Notes under the pieces: generated by a model
Database searches by the model: none
What the model saw: only the letters and a program-made list of their open reading frames with translations
What the model was told of the DNA's origin: nothing
Shown here: piece after piece, positions 33,713 through 46,181 of the stretch
Layout of the letters: each line of letters opens with the position of its first letter
Position numbering within the stretch: position 1 is the stretch's first letter
Assembly: GCA_028829895.1 (NCBI GenBank)
Contig: CM054180.1
Span: forward strand, 98,803,135-98,867,134
Length of the DNA stretch: 64,000 nucleotides
Source: Sinotaia quadrata
Lineage: Eukaryota > Mollusca > Gastropoda > Architaenioglossa > Viviparidae
Direction: 5' to 3'
Made by a program: the position numbers and the translations under genes

Positions 33713-34800
33713 CTAAGAAGATTGGCCACCTTTAGAAGTATTGACATCAGAATATTTTTCAAATATTTGCTTGATTATTGCATGCCTGAAGTCTAGCAAT
33801 GAAACTGATTTATCTGTGTGTTTCTTGTAAACAACACAGGCTTTGTAGAGTGCAATATGAAGAGTGAAAGAAAACTTTCTTGTACCACTTAATTGATTTT
33901 CTCAAGCTACTGTCACACAAATCCACCCCTCCCATGTAGTTGTTGTAATCACAAATGCATGCTGGTTTCGGAATTGGTTGTTTAGTTTTGCCTGTATTTG
34001 TTATTGTACTGTCATGATGCATTGCGCTAAGCATGGGAATTTGGTTGTCTTGCCATGCAAAACAAGAAATGCCATTATTATGGACAATTGAAATTTGTCC
34101 TGGAGTCAGTTTAGTGCCTGGAAAGTTCTTTGACATGTCTTTTCTCTTCCCCATAGTTCCACATATGTATGTATACTTTGCCAAAAGAGTGCATGCTAGG
34201 GTGGGGCTAGTAAAAAAGCAATCTGTGTACAGCTTGTAATATTTCCCTAACAATGGTTCTAAAAGTGTTAGAACCACTTTCTCACCCTGATTCCCCTCTG
34301 TACAAGTGTACTCAGTGTCTTTCCCTGTGTACATAATGAAATCAAAAACATAGCCGGTTGTACTCTCGCAGATTTCATATGATTTGATTCCAAATCATGC
34401 ACATTTAGATTTTATGTACTGCCTGAAACCTTTCCACAGCATCAAAGACTCATCCACACATATATTTTCACCAGGCATATAAACCGATGTGAATACTTGT
34501 CTGAAATGATCAATATATAATCAATCTGATTTCTGGATACGGTTGCTAGACCTAGAGATGCAGTTATTCGAAAAATGTAAACAGCAACAAATGAAATTTG
34601 CAGCCTGACATTTATTCTTTTTACAGAAAAAAGAATAAGCAAGAATTTCATCATTTGAGAAATAATGACAAATACAAGGTTTCTTTTCTATTCCCATCAA
34701 AAGAATAAACCCTATAAACTGAAAAATTTCATCTACCTCTGTATTACACCATTGTTTGATACAAGCATCTTCAGAAATACTTGGCTGCACTAATAGATCT
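33713..34800 (-). pseudogene. piggyBac transposase pseudogene
   Basis: Reading 34800 to 33713: WCNTEVDEIFQFIGFILLMG (N-terminal helix segment), then VYMPGENICVDESLMLWKGF with the first catalytic Asp, TGYVFDFIMYTGKDTEYTC, then LYTDCFFTSPTLACTLL with the second Asp, GTMGKRK, W.DNQIPMLSAMH, CDYNNYMGGVDLCDSS with the third Asp, and IKWYKKVFFH. All three Asp of the DDD triad are present. The gene is broken by frameshifts, by an in-frame TGA at 34395-34397 inside the otherwise conserved K.K.GIKSYE stretch, and by another shift near 33835; the C-terminal frame then runs to TAG at 33713. It lacks the usual acidic N-terminus, and I could not find TTAA-flanked ends. Confidence 0.88.
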
Positions 34801-35363
34801 GCCGCATAAACATTTGTGTACTTGACAATTTTTGATTGGCGGGAAAAAAGTCACAAGTTTTGCTAGGAAAAAAAGTCACAAGAAAAAGTCACAGAAGATA
34901 AATCACAGAAAAATGTGTATGAATCTGACTTGTTATCACTTGTCACGAAAATCAAGAAATATTAATAAATTTTTAGGGATAGGGTGAAAATGACCATTTT
35001 GTCAACAACGTGAAAACTAAGTGTCGGAAACACTAGCTTAGTTCGTGCCGGGAATGGAAAAGATATAATTAGCTTGCAAGAGAATGCTGGCTTGACCCTC
35101 TGCGGTCAGGACATCATGCCCATAAATATATGTCAGCGTAGGGCCAGCGTACGGAATTCGTGAGCGAGCGCTGGGACGCCAATTATGTCCGTGACCGAGG
35201 CAGACTCAGTTTTTGAAATGTAAACATCTTTTTTTTTTAAGAATCACCACTATTAAATGTTTGGTAGTTTAAGTTGATATTGTTATGGTGAAATTACTAT
35301 TGTTTTGTGAAAGTACTATTGAAATAGAATTTTGATATTATTGGAAAGTTAATATTTGTATTA
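34801..35363. other. Upstream remainder of the piggyBac locus, no gene
   Basis: Partly GC-richer DNA (35090-35215). It may include the 5' end of the piggyBac element, but no inverted repeat partner was found. Confidence 0.4.
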
Positions 35364-36780
35364 CTAAGTTAAAAAGGATGGTTTGAGTGTACAACCAGTG
35401 CGGGTTGTAAATGGGCAGTGCAGGAAGGGGGATAGCGTGCTGGAAGGAGGGTGTGTACCAGTCAGCTCAGAGAAAGGGATGTGCAAGAACTTTGTGTATA
35501 AAAGAGGAGATGGAGCCAGGGGCGGATGAGAAATGTGGAAAATGTGTTGTACAGGGGTGAAGGACACCTCTGTTAGAGTTTCTCCCTGCTTATATGTATC
35601 AAGAAGACTCTACGATTCTGTGATGGCAAAACAGAAGGAGGATTCTTGGACACTGCATCAGTGTGCCAGACGTCACCCGGCTGTGTATGAAAAAGCGCGC
35701 CGTAATGGCCGCCCAGTTTTAGGTGAGCCAATCAATAGGATAGCCACCTCGGGTACTCTGAGTATTAGCGGCTTTAAGATGCTTTTTTCCTTTCTTTGCC
35801 TCTGAATTTTTTTTTCCTCAGTTGTGGTCCTTCGGGTTTGCGTTTTCTTTTCTTCCGTCATTGATACTGGTGTCTGAGAAAATGCCGTTTTGCCCTTATC
35901 TTTTTCCTTCATAGTCTGTGTGGAGTTAATTTTGGTCTTCGGCAGAATTTTCCAGACAATGTGTGTGTTTGTTTCCTTATCGCACGTGTCGACTGGTGCT
36001 GTTTGCGTTTCGTTTTCCGCTGTTCTTGGATTTCTTCTTGAATGGTTCCATTGCTGATGTATTAGAAAAGCTTCACGTATACCACGTTCATTTTTTGTTA
36101 AAAATAAACCCCACAGTAGCCTTTGATATGGATTATTAAAGTAGTCGATTTCATCGTCGAGTGACAGGCAACGAGAAGATAGCCATAGGTTGTATCGTCC
36201 GTGTTTTTTTTGAATAGATGGTGATCTCCATGGCTCTGTTGTGATTCTTGATTTCGTCTTGTTCACCCGGCCCTGAAAAGGGCAAAGGGCTAATGTCTAC
36301 TTGTTCCTCCGTCCCTGAAAGGGGCAAAGGGCTAATGTCTACTTGTTCCTCCGTCCCTGAAAGGGGCAAAGGGCTAATGTCTACTTGTTCCTCCGTCCCT
36401 GAAAGGGGCAAAGGGCTAATGTCTACTTGTTCCTCCGTCCCTGAAAGGGGCAGGGTAGTAGAGTTGATAGTCGATCGGGTGGAGCGTGTTTCCATGATGA
36501 GTTCGAACGTGCTTCTCCGTCGGTGGTCCGATGCGAAGTGAGTTCGTCACCGTCCGTTGTCCCTCGATCTTGTATTGCGCTCTTGCTATCACTTGAGCCT
36601 TCTAATTATAATATCCAATGATATAATTTATAACACTAACAGATTGGTTGCTGAAGCCAAACACATCTTTCCTTCATACTGATTGGTTATTTTGAATGAC
36701 TAGCTTTGCTGACACTGACTGACTGAACGACCCTATGGCACGGCAATCGGTTTAGATTTTAGGACATATATCTCCTTACA
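35364..36780. other. GC-richer unit with TATA-like box and opposite-strand frames, unidentified
   Basis: A TATAAAAG at about 35499-35506 on the plus strand is followed by a 90-codon frame (35533-35805). On the minus strand, frames of 197 codons (35673-36266) and 114 codons (36151-36495) overlap in different registers. The second begins METRSTRSTINSTT and carries a repeated SGTEEQVDISPLPL segment. The first is Lys/Thr/Glu-rich (EEKKTQTRRTTTEEKK). I recognise no domain. It could be an unfamiliar LTR or a transposon gene; I did not find matching ends. Confidence 0.35.
36270..36462. repeat. 42-bp tandem repeat, about 4.5 copies, in-frame on the minus strand
   Basis: GTCCCTGAAAGGGGCAAAGG recurs every 42 bp (36311, 36353 and onward). 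As 42 is 14 codons, the minus-strand frame stays open through all copies. The copies are almost identical, with the first and last slightly diverged. Confidence 0.93.
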
Positions 36781-36794
36781 ACACCCAACAGGTT

Positions 36795-36960
36795 AATGAT
36801 TATTATTAATTAATTAATCATTCATAACTAATTACAAATGATGAGAATCTTAATTTATGTTATTGTTATTAATAATTTTCTAGAAGATACCACGTGTCTC
36901 CCTCATTTGGCAGATATGCAGGCACTGTAAACGTTTTCTCTCTTCTACAACAAAAGGTTA
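36795..36960 (-). repeat. Dispersed repeat, copy 2
   Basis: Inverted relative copy of 20270-20420, with AACTAATTACAAATGATGAGAATC-like and TTTGGCAGATATG blocks. Confidence 0.55.
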
Positions 36961-37219
36961 CATGCACTAAAAGAAATCCTGATCAAAGCAAATTTTTATC
37001 ATGATGACATGTGGCTGAGAAGCCCCATTTATTTTAGCAAGAACACATCCTACACTTAGTAAGTGTAATTATTTTTCTTTCAAACATGGTTTAAGCCACA
37101 TTAAATATAATACAACAGTATGTTAGATAAAGGAATGATCTTTAATTTTATCTAAGATATATCAACAAATAATTGTATTAAAGTGTCTAGCATTGCTACA
37201 GAATATCACCAAATTTGTG

Positions 37220-38883
37220 TGTAATAGAATCAAGACAAAATTATACTTGACCTCTTAACCGCTTTTCGTTTAAAATTTGTTATTTTGGATCCAGTTCTTT
37301 GTTAGAGTAAAGTAACCATCAATGCTCCGATACACACGCCTATTCATAGGTAGAGAGAGAACTCACTCCAGTTATGCAACATTTTGGACAATATCTGATT
37401 GTAGGTCAAACCAAGCGTTATCACGTGACTTATTATTCGCGCCATAAATTCGTATACTTCTTTAAATACACTGATCGCACCGCCACACTTTATTCACGAG
37501 GCAAGAACGGACCCATGCGAGCGTCTAAGTCATCTGAAATTCCGTGAATCACGTAGAGACCCGCCGTCGATCATACTGGTTGTATAGAACAAGGTAACAC
37601 ATCGATTTCTTAAAATATTATTTGTATTTCCATTTTAAGTTATCACTGTGTGCATTTATGCATATAATTTATTGCAGAAATTATATTGTTGCGATTTCCT
37701 CCAAAACACATGGCTTGGTAGAAGTGTGGCTAAGTCAAAATATTACATCCTATAAATTAATTGTTAAATTGGAAGAACATTAATTTATAAAGTAAAATAA
37801 CTGATTTGTATCACGAAACATTTGTGCACGTTTATAAAATTCTTGCTGACAATTTAATGACAATTAAATTCATTTTTGCGTATATTATATTGTGTAATTT
37901 GTAAAGTGCATATGAGTGATTTTAAATTGTAAACCTTTGATTCTTTTCTTATTGAATTCCATTTGTGAAATGTAAATGCTTCTTTGGAATTCATACAATT
38001 CATGCGTACGTTAATTGTAAAATGCATATGCGTGACCACATTGTATCTTTATCTATATATATTTAAATATTATTGTAAAGACACAAATAAGGTAGAGGAA
38101 TAAGCTAATGCTATTGTCAACCACGTGTATTGGATTGCGAAACTGTGAGACTATCACTCATAGGAATTCCTTTATTTCCAGAGCGGGTTTTTTTGTTTTG
38201 TCATTTATCGTTCGTTTACGTTTGGTTCTACATCGTCGTAAAGTCACCATCATTGGAATTTGCCTGAAGATTGTTGATGAGTATCGAACAGTTGGCCGAA
38301 TTAAATTCCTGGCATGATTGACAAACGATTGTGACCAAGCTAGCTGTAAAGTCCTGGAACCAGCCGAATTCGTTGGGGACCACGTGCTATGTTAACGACG
38401 CCATCTTGAGAAATAGCTAAGTACAGAGACTGAAGTACTTGAACTAAATAAACTCTACCGCAATCTATTCGAACACTCATGTGTTAGACAAGTAGCATAG
38501 TATTAGGAAACTTGATGTCTGAATTTTGAATACCTTTTGTTATTTGTTTAAACCTTATTAAATTTCTTTTTATTCTTTGTTGAAACAATTATTGTAGTTG
38601 GTTCTTTATGCAAATAGACCTATAAGGATTGGGTGGGGGCGAATGAGTCGAGAAAGGAAGTTTGAATGCATAATTAACTATAATTGTTTAACATTTCCCA
38701 ATCCGTGCTTTGTACGCAAGTTTGCCTGTCTATAAATTTGTTGACTTTACAAGTATTAAATTTGATCAGACTGAAGGGTGAATTTGAGCAGCCAGTCTGT
38801 TTCAGGATAGGAGAATGAATTTAATTAACCTAAATTCTAAAATTTTGAAGCAGGGTCTATAAACAAAAACTGGACATGTAACA
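37220..38883 (+). mobile_element. Solo LTR, family 1, copy B
   Basis: It starts TGTAATAGAATC and ends CATGTAACA. The 5-bp sequence TTGTG occurs at 37215-37219 and again at 38884-38888, an exact TSD. It is collinear with 20894-22661 through the ACTTGACCTC, TATA-like CTTTAAATAC (37462), TTCACGAGGC, AACACATCGATTTCTT and CAGCCAGTCTGTTTC landmarks. There is no coding capacity. Family 1 LTRs are about 1.65-1.77 kb long, with a putative promoter about 240 bp from the start in this orientation. Confidence 0.92.
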
Positions 38884-39730
38884 TTGTGCAATAAATGATA
38901 CATCTTCCTGATAAGGCAACATTGGGACAACCTACTATTTGTTGTATTAGCCTCATTCTAATTATTTTTGTAATGTATTGAATAATGAAATGGTGGTTAA
39001 AAAGAATTAATGCAACTACTACTAATAATAATCATCAGCAGCAGCATTATTATTATACTATAAAATTAAAATTTCACTGAATAGAGAAAAATAATGTGTC
39101 TTTCAGGTGAAATAAGGGATCAAACAAATTAAATTTGCTTTTACATGGTAAGAATACATTAATATTAATTCCTTTCAATATCCCCAATCCTCAATCACCT
39201 GTTTAAGCTGTGAGAACTTCAAATTTTTCTAGATGAAATCTTTGAGAACCATATACATTACTGGAAATGCCCATGTAAATTAGCATACTAGTTACTATGC
39301 AAATATCTTTGCTCATTTAAACTATCTCAATCTATCTTTTCAATGGAAACTCCATATTCAAGACAGAGTGAGTGCAATCTCAAAATTGTGAATGTGACCT
39401 AAATATCTTGAATTAAATTCCTTGCTATCTCTAGTCTTAATGATTCAGTAATCAATTCAGCAAACAACTTTGATGGTGCGGTGTTGCAAACTATGAAGCA
39501 ACATTAGAAAGTTTGCAGAAAGATCTTCATTTTGTACTTCCCTGGATTAGATAGCATCTTTAAAATCCTTTCAATGTCAGTGTACAAATACTTAAAATTG
39601 GTTTCAGATAGCTTCCTGAAAACAAAATTTGAGAATACACTATTATCATTTGGTTGGGCATTATTCCTAAAATTTTAGTTTTATTGGACAAAGCTATGAA
39701 GTACCTTCTGCCTTTCCCCACTTCACATTT
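38884..39730. other. AT-rich stretch between LTR copies
   Basis: No gene or repeat recognised. Confidence 0.6.
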
Positions 39731-39735
39731 GTGAT

Positions 39736-41395
39736 TGTTACGTTTCCAGTATTTATTTATAGACCCTGCCTAGAATAATTAAGGACTTTAATAGATAAAT
39801 TAATTCCTTCTCTCATATCCTATGCAGACTGGTTGCTCAACTTATCATTTGACTAATTTAAAAGTGTGTCTTGTAGTGCAGACGACAAATTTACAAACTG
39901 ATAAATTGCGTACGTTAGCTAGATTGGAGTCGTTAAATTCCTCTAAATTAATATGCATTCGTTATGTCATTCAGCTCATCCGCCCCCATCCAATCTAAGA
40001 GATCTATAGGTCTATTATGCATAAAAATTAACTACGAAAAGGTTTAACAATTAAAAATAAGATTTAATAAAGTTTTAACAATTTAACAATAATCAAATAC
40101 GAGCGCGAAAAGTCTATTTCTCAATTCATGCACGTACGTGCTTAATGTTCTCGAGAAAAGTAGTAATAGTAATACTAGTAATAGCCAATGTTTCCTTGTG
40201 ATAATTGAATTCCACTGAGGAATACTCAGCTGTAAAATCTGTATTCGCCTGGTCTCGTTTATTCCAGTCCGTCCCGGTCTATCTCACAGTAGTCACTTTA
40301 GCGGAGATGCACGTGGCATACAGGAAAAGGTGTCCCTTTATGTCGCTAGTGAACTTGAGTTTTAGACCAGCATACGTCTACCCCCCGACGCTGCTTATAG
40401 TGGCGTGGACTCTCAGGATAAATGAACTCTCACGTAGTGTTCAAACCAGTTTATTCAAGTCCTCGGGTGAAGACAAAGACAGCTTGTCCAATTCAAGGAT
40501 GCGGACAACAAGCACAGCAAGGCAAAGCAAAGCCAAGCCCAAAAACAGAACCGACCTGAAGAAAGTAAACGTGCCCTAATATAGTCTCTGCTAACACGTT
40601 CCTTACTCAAGCACGTTCCATTTTAATGCTCTGAATTAGAAATTCGACTTCGCGTCGTTTACAATTTAGATTTAGAAAAATGTAATCGTCTCACGTATGT
40701 TTCATTTAACAGCATGACGTATGAATCATAAAAATAGTTACAACGTTAAATTAATGTTCATACAAAGGGATAATTCAAACAGCAAAGCGCTTCACAATTT
40801 ACAATTAAAATTACACACAATAATTGAATTACATGAGAAATTCATATCGAGCGCAGACATTCTGGCTCTAGTGAATTTAGAACAATATAAATTAAAGTTA
40901 CAATGGAAAAGAGTTACAATAAATTTATATTCCATAACTTATAGGTTTTCAGTCATTTCCATGAACCGTGCTCAAGCATATAGGAAATAATACATAGCAC
41001 AAATATATACATAGCTAAAATATACAGAATACAATCAGATAAAAGATGGTACCTTATGAGAAGTCGAAGTGTATGATTCTCATCTACCTCGGGTCGGCTG
41101 CCATCTGACTTCGAGTAGCTTAACGTGGTGACGTGTAGCTAATTGTATCTCGCAGTAAAGAGCAGAAGCGGTTACCAATATTTATAGGAAAGCATAAAGC
41201 ATATCACGTGACGGATCGCGTGGCATGTAGTTGGTTCTAGAACCTAGACAATGGGCCTAAAGTTACATAACGTCTTGACTTGTTCTGGAAGCATCTCGAT
41301 AGGAGAGAGCTTGAACAAAGGGTTTTCAAATCTCAATATTTGAAGTAAACAGCAAGTAGGTCAGCAAGTCATGACATTTTTATCAGACTGTGACA
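39736..41395 (-). mobile_element. Solo LTR, family 1, copy C, reverse orientation
   Basis: On the plus strand it begins TGTTACGTTTCCAG and ends CAGACTGTGACA. It is flanked by GTGAT at 39731-39735 and 41396-41400, an exact TSD. Its first 350 bp match the reverse complement of the 3' parts of copies A and B (AGACCCTGC, CAGACTGGTTGCT, AGATTTAATAAA). The remainder has diverged, so it is a distinct subfamily. The open frame at 40205-40579 inside it has no recognisable protein. Confidence 0.88.
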
Positions 41396-41725
41396 GTGAT
41401 GTTGGATTCTATGCTATGGTTGGCATCAAAACAAAATATCAAAACCTTATTAACGTGAAACCCTATCTTTGTAGAAAGATGAAAACTGAAAATAACAAAC
41501 ATTGACCTCTACCCCTGCACTAGTGTCAAATCAAAAATAATTAGTATTGATTTTTTATATCACCAAACAGTAACTGATACAAAATTATAATATATATGAT
41601 GCCCTTCCACCCACTTATATAAGCTGGGCCGTTAATACGAGGGACATATAGGACGCTGAAATGAAATTTTGTGTACAGGTGTGGTTTACTCCTGGACATG
41701 GGAGAAGGGGTTCAGAGTGGGTATC

Positions 41726-43923
41726 TGTGAAATGGACTCCAAGGACATTACCAGACGACTCCAGTTATGTGAATGGATATGCTAGTGTCAATGATTAATT
41801 AATGAAGATGATATTAAAATATGAATTAATTACCTCTCCACTTCCAATCCGTCTACAATCATACACTAGGTCCACGACAGGGTCTTTGTCTTCTGCAGTC
41901 TGGGAGTGACTAGGTCAAGCCCTGGGGTACGTCATTAATTACGTCTCCCACCCCAAGTGTTACCCGTCCAGATAACCGACTCCTAACTGAACGAACCTAT
42001 TCTTCAGTCTCAGTCGTTACCAGGCCCTCACAATTTCTCCCCTATTAGGTGACAGACTTGCTCTAAGAAATGTGTCGCGACTGTCTTTGTCAAAACGTAA
42101 ATTACGTCAATTTTACGAGCCCCCACTGTCCCCTATTACACATTTACCTCAGATTACGTAACTGAGTGAGCAAGTTATTAAATTTAACAAATTTATTAAA
42201 ATATAAAAGAATGATAACAAATTAAGTTTACGAAATTTCAAATGGGTTTCACATAGGCAAAATCCGAGATTCGCAGATCTCACAAGAAAAATAACATGTT
42301 ACTTTAGAAAAGAGTATTCTCTGCTGTCTGTCTCTTATAACAAATATATTTTAGCAATTCTTAATTTAAAGAAAAATATATGACAAATTAAGTTTACAAG
42401 AATTTGAAATTTGAGATTAGAATTTCTCCTTCACACTTCAGAACACATTATAAAACACAAGAAAAGAAGATTATAGCAACATTCATAAGAATTTGAAGAC
42501 AGGAAGAACAATACAAGAATTAACAAAAATCATAGAACATTTACAGGTTTTCACGAGACAAACAAGGATTTAGATCACCTGATAATTTGCGTATTCCCGG
42601 CCAGTATGTATATCCATAAATTACAGCTTGCTGGAACAGTTCAGAATTACCACAGGTCCTTAATGTCACGAATCTTGAATTCACACATGTCCCGAATTTA
42701 TCACAAAATTCCAGTCCAGTAAATGACAACCAACGTAGATTTAACTCATCACGCTCCAGGTCGTCTGGTCTTGACAATGTGCGCTTGTTCCCTCGACAAA
42801 CAAGACTTCGTAGATTCGTCCTGATCACCCCCTTTACAACGGTTTGTGGCCAGAGTTAAATTCCTTCATTCAGATTCTCTTCCACTTGTGTGTGCGATAC
42901 AGTAGGCTTTCCTTAGGCGTTACTGTAGGCGTCAGTAGGCGTCAGTAGACTTCACGGTAGCGTTTACCATAGGCGTTTACCGTAGCGGTTACTGTAGCGT
43001 CCTTCAGCTGTAAATATACAAGTGATTGTTTGCCACGCATCAGTCTCGTGAATTTAAATATAATAAACCTGCAATTTTAACATTAGTTCTCATTTAAATT
43101 CTTTTCACATAAGTTACTTCCTTCTTGCTTGAAAAAAATGCAGTTACAGTTTTACAATATTAATTAAATGAAATCTATAAGTGCAAATATAAGAAAAGAT
43201 AAATTTTCTCTATGTACAAAATTAAGTTTTTACCATCTCAGACAATCTGGCTTGCTTCTAATCGTGGAAGGACGCAAACACGAGATTCCTTGGTTGTAAC
43301 AGAATGAGCTCACAGTCCCGAGCCGGACTATTTAAGCTATTCGCAAAATTTTCCGTACTAATCTGCCCTAAGGATAGACTCTTTACTCTCTGCTGACTAT
43401 TGTTCTATAGTTTCGCTTCAGTGCGTCTGCTGAAAGGCTAACTTGTTAGTACATGCGGTCTAGCTCTTAGAAGCTGCTCGATCTGAGATCGCTGGTCGCT
43501 CTTCCCTGACGTCATACGTCTCTGTTACGTAATCGTAAGTGTCTTCCCTTCTCACGCGTCTGTGTGCACCTGACTGTAAGTGGTTCGTCTGTCTTTGAAT
43601 CTCCGACTCTATTGTGAGACCAAAGCGTTCCCCGTCTTTAGAAGTATTATCGTCACGGTCTGCCTAGAGATGCGAGAGTGTTTCTGGTAGATTGTCTACC
43701 CCTGTCGAGCGTCCACCCTCCCACACCCTGGTTAAGTCAGTTCGCTTCTAACCGACGTAAACATGTGTTCTTTTGTCCTGGCTGCCTAAGACAGTTACTT
43801 CAAAGACTTGTTTTCTCATGAAAGAATTTCTCTTATCATGAGAAAACTCTTCTAAATATTAAAAAAAGAAAAAATATTAAATTTCAAATTTAATATTTTA
43901 CAGTTTGCATTTTCTGCGTCACA
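41726..43923. mobile_element. Solo LTR, family 3 (2.2 kb)
   Basis: The element begins TGTGAAATGG and ends CTGCGTCACA, so it has 5-bp inverted tips TGTGA/TCACA. GTATC flanks it exactly at 41721-41725 and 43924-43928. It is GC-richer than its surroundings, has short repeated GTAGGCGTCAGTAG-type motifs (42905-42990) and no coding capacity. It has the form of a long LTR, but with no second copy in the window the identification rests on ends plus TSD. Confidence 0.75.
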
Positions 43924-43928
43924 GTATC

Positions 43929-44510
43929 CTATCCACCTACATACTTTAGATGAGTTATTAATATGATTCGTGTCCAAAAGGAAAGAGTTAGAAAGCTGAA
44001 ATTTTGCAGGTAGGGTGGTTTACCTTGAAAACAGACATAAAAGAGTCAAGATAAATTAAATTATTTGTATTTCTATTAACTGCTTTCCTCACATGGGTAA
44101 TGATAAGTTTTTCTGTGTTTGTGTATGTCACAATACCGTTTCAGCTAGATAATAACCTGAAAGGCAAAAGTAGGTTTGGGCCTATTAATTATGTCCACCA
44201 GACAAATAAATTCAACAACATTTGCAAAGAACTTTTACACTATGCACAAACATGATTATTCACAAGATCTTTATTTTAGGGCAATTGAGTATAATTTTAT
44301 ATTAGTGCATGAGTTAAATACTGAAACCTTGGTTACATAAGTATTGTTAATGTTATCGCACTATACTTATAAAGTTATAACCCAACATGTTTTATAATTT
44401 AGTAAGCAGATTTCCCTGACCATGAAAAATTATTATGGATTGAAACATTAAATCAACTTAGTTTAAACAAGTCATCAAAGCACACATATGAACAGAAAGA
44501 TTTGTACAAC
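43929..44510. other. AT-rich stretch between LTRs
   Basis: Nothing recognised. Confidence 0.6.
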
Positions 44511-44515
44511 TAGTG

Positions 44516-46176
44516 TGTTGGTACCCCGCTACTTTACGTCACGAAATACACAACAATTTTTTGAAGTCGTCGCTCCGTTGGCTCGTGTAAAGCCCCCAGA
44601 GGTTTGAACCTCACACTTAAACGATAAACAGGACGGACTAACAAACACACTAACTACGGACAGACAGACCGACGGACAGACCGACAGACGCTATGGTTAC
44701 AATAAATGAATTTTAACACGAAACGAAGAGAACAAGAATTGACACAAAGCCGATGAACATTAAGAAAACATTTATATAAAAATTTAAAAAAAACGAATTA
44801 AAAGAAATAACAATACACTACAATTATATTTATGCTGAGCACCAAATCTATTCTATTCAATTAGCTGAGCACCAAATCTATTCAGAGAATTTAGCTTCCC
44901 TTAACTGCCTCCGAGTCTCTATGATTTCTTTTTATAAAGTTCGGTCAAGTTCCCGATTTTCCTAAAGAGTTAATATGTATCGTTGCACACTCCTGGCAAA
45001 GTACTTTGTTACTTAACTGGGAGGAATAGTGCAGGAAGTGTCTCAGGTTGATCACACAGCAACCAAAGATTCGGGTTGATCACACAGCAACCAAAGATTC
45101 AGGTTGATCACACAGCAACCAAAGATTCAGGTTGATCACACAGCAACCAAAGATTCAGGTTGATCACACAGCAACCAAAGATTCAGGTTGATCACACAGC
45201 AACCAAAGATTCAGGTTGATCACACAGCAACCAAAGATTCAGTTGATCACACAGCAACCAAAGATTCATACGAAGAGTAAAATAAAAATCCTGCAATATA
45301 TATTATAGAAGGGCTCAGAGACTACTAACATAATTTTTCCTATATTTATTAATTAATAGCTAATCATTTCTCTGAGTAAATATCAATAACCTGAAATAGA
45401 ATGAATTAGTTTTACATATCAATTCTTTATCAAATGACATTCTATACATTAATTATGAATTTAAAGTGATGTAAAAGCAGCCGGCTTACCTTTCGTTTTC
45501 AGCAAAAAACCAAGGATTAAAGAAAAATTGTAATGGTGTAATGATACACTCTTTTCAAGCCTTCTGGCTGTTCTATGCATATAAATTTTTAACAGTTATT
45601 AAAACTGGGCTGTTCCGGCACTCTCCAGCGTTGGATCCGATGAGGGTGCCCTTGTTGTGGAAAAAGCAAAGTGAGTGGGAGATTTTCCCTATTTATAGTT
45701 TTTGTTTTGTTTCGTTATCCTGACCTCAGGGTCAACCTGTCCACTCTTTCATTCATAGTGCGGATAGATACTCCCGATTTCGTTCCGCCCATCCTCCATT
45801 CAACTATCACGCTTTGGTCACGCTTCCTTCCTACGCGTGTTTATTTAACGGCCCTTTCTCCTCTTGACGATGGACACGTGGGTCGTTCCGTGCAAGATTG
45901 TTTTAGACTGCCGTAATTAGATACGGCTGTACTTAGATATAGTTCCTTCCTACGTGTTCTATTTGACAGGTCAGTCTAACGGACCCAGAAAACAACTGGC
46001 CCTGCCCTGACCCTGTCCTCGACGATGCGATACGCGCGTCATCCGCACGAGCCTGTCCTAAACCGCCCTATTAGCTTTCCTCACTTATTAATTTATTTTA
46101 AAATGTTATTCTTCCTATATTTAATTTTTGATATTTATAGTTGGGATCCGGGCGAGATTTACAGAAGATCCTGACA
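44516..46176 (+). mobile_element. Solo LTR, family 2, copy 2
   Basis: It starts TGTTGGTACCCCGC and ends GATCCTGACA. TAGTG is repeated exactly at 44511-44515 and 46177-46181. It contains the 28-bp minisatellite (about 45045-45270) and the 45600-45870 block missing from the copy at 31445. Differences from copy 1 are modest, so both are relatively young. The separate TSDs show two independent insertions, not one element with two LTRs. Confidence 0.94.
45045..45272 (+). repeat. 28-bp minisatellite inside family 2 LTR, copy 2
   Basis: About 8 units of GGTTGATCACACAGCAACC plus a CAAAGATTC linker, with one unit shortened. Confidence 0.94.
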
Positions 46177-46181
46177 TAGTG

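Noticed and set aside
35091..35120. CCCTCTGCGGTC as a piggyBac terminal repeat
   Set aside because: No TTAA next to it and no inverted partner on the other side of the pseudogene.
40205..40579. 124-codon frame
   Set aside because: It lies inside solo LTR copy C, has no recognisable domain and is not kept in the related LTRs.
45541..45916. Two overlapping frames
   Set aside because: They are within the family 2 solo LTR, absent from the other copy because of a 270-bp deletion, and composition is non-coding.
31445..46176. The two family 2 LTRs as the ends of one 14.7-kb retrotransposon
   Set aside because: Each copy has its own matching 5-bp duplication (AAAAC and TAGTG), so they are separate insertions, and no pol lies between them.
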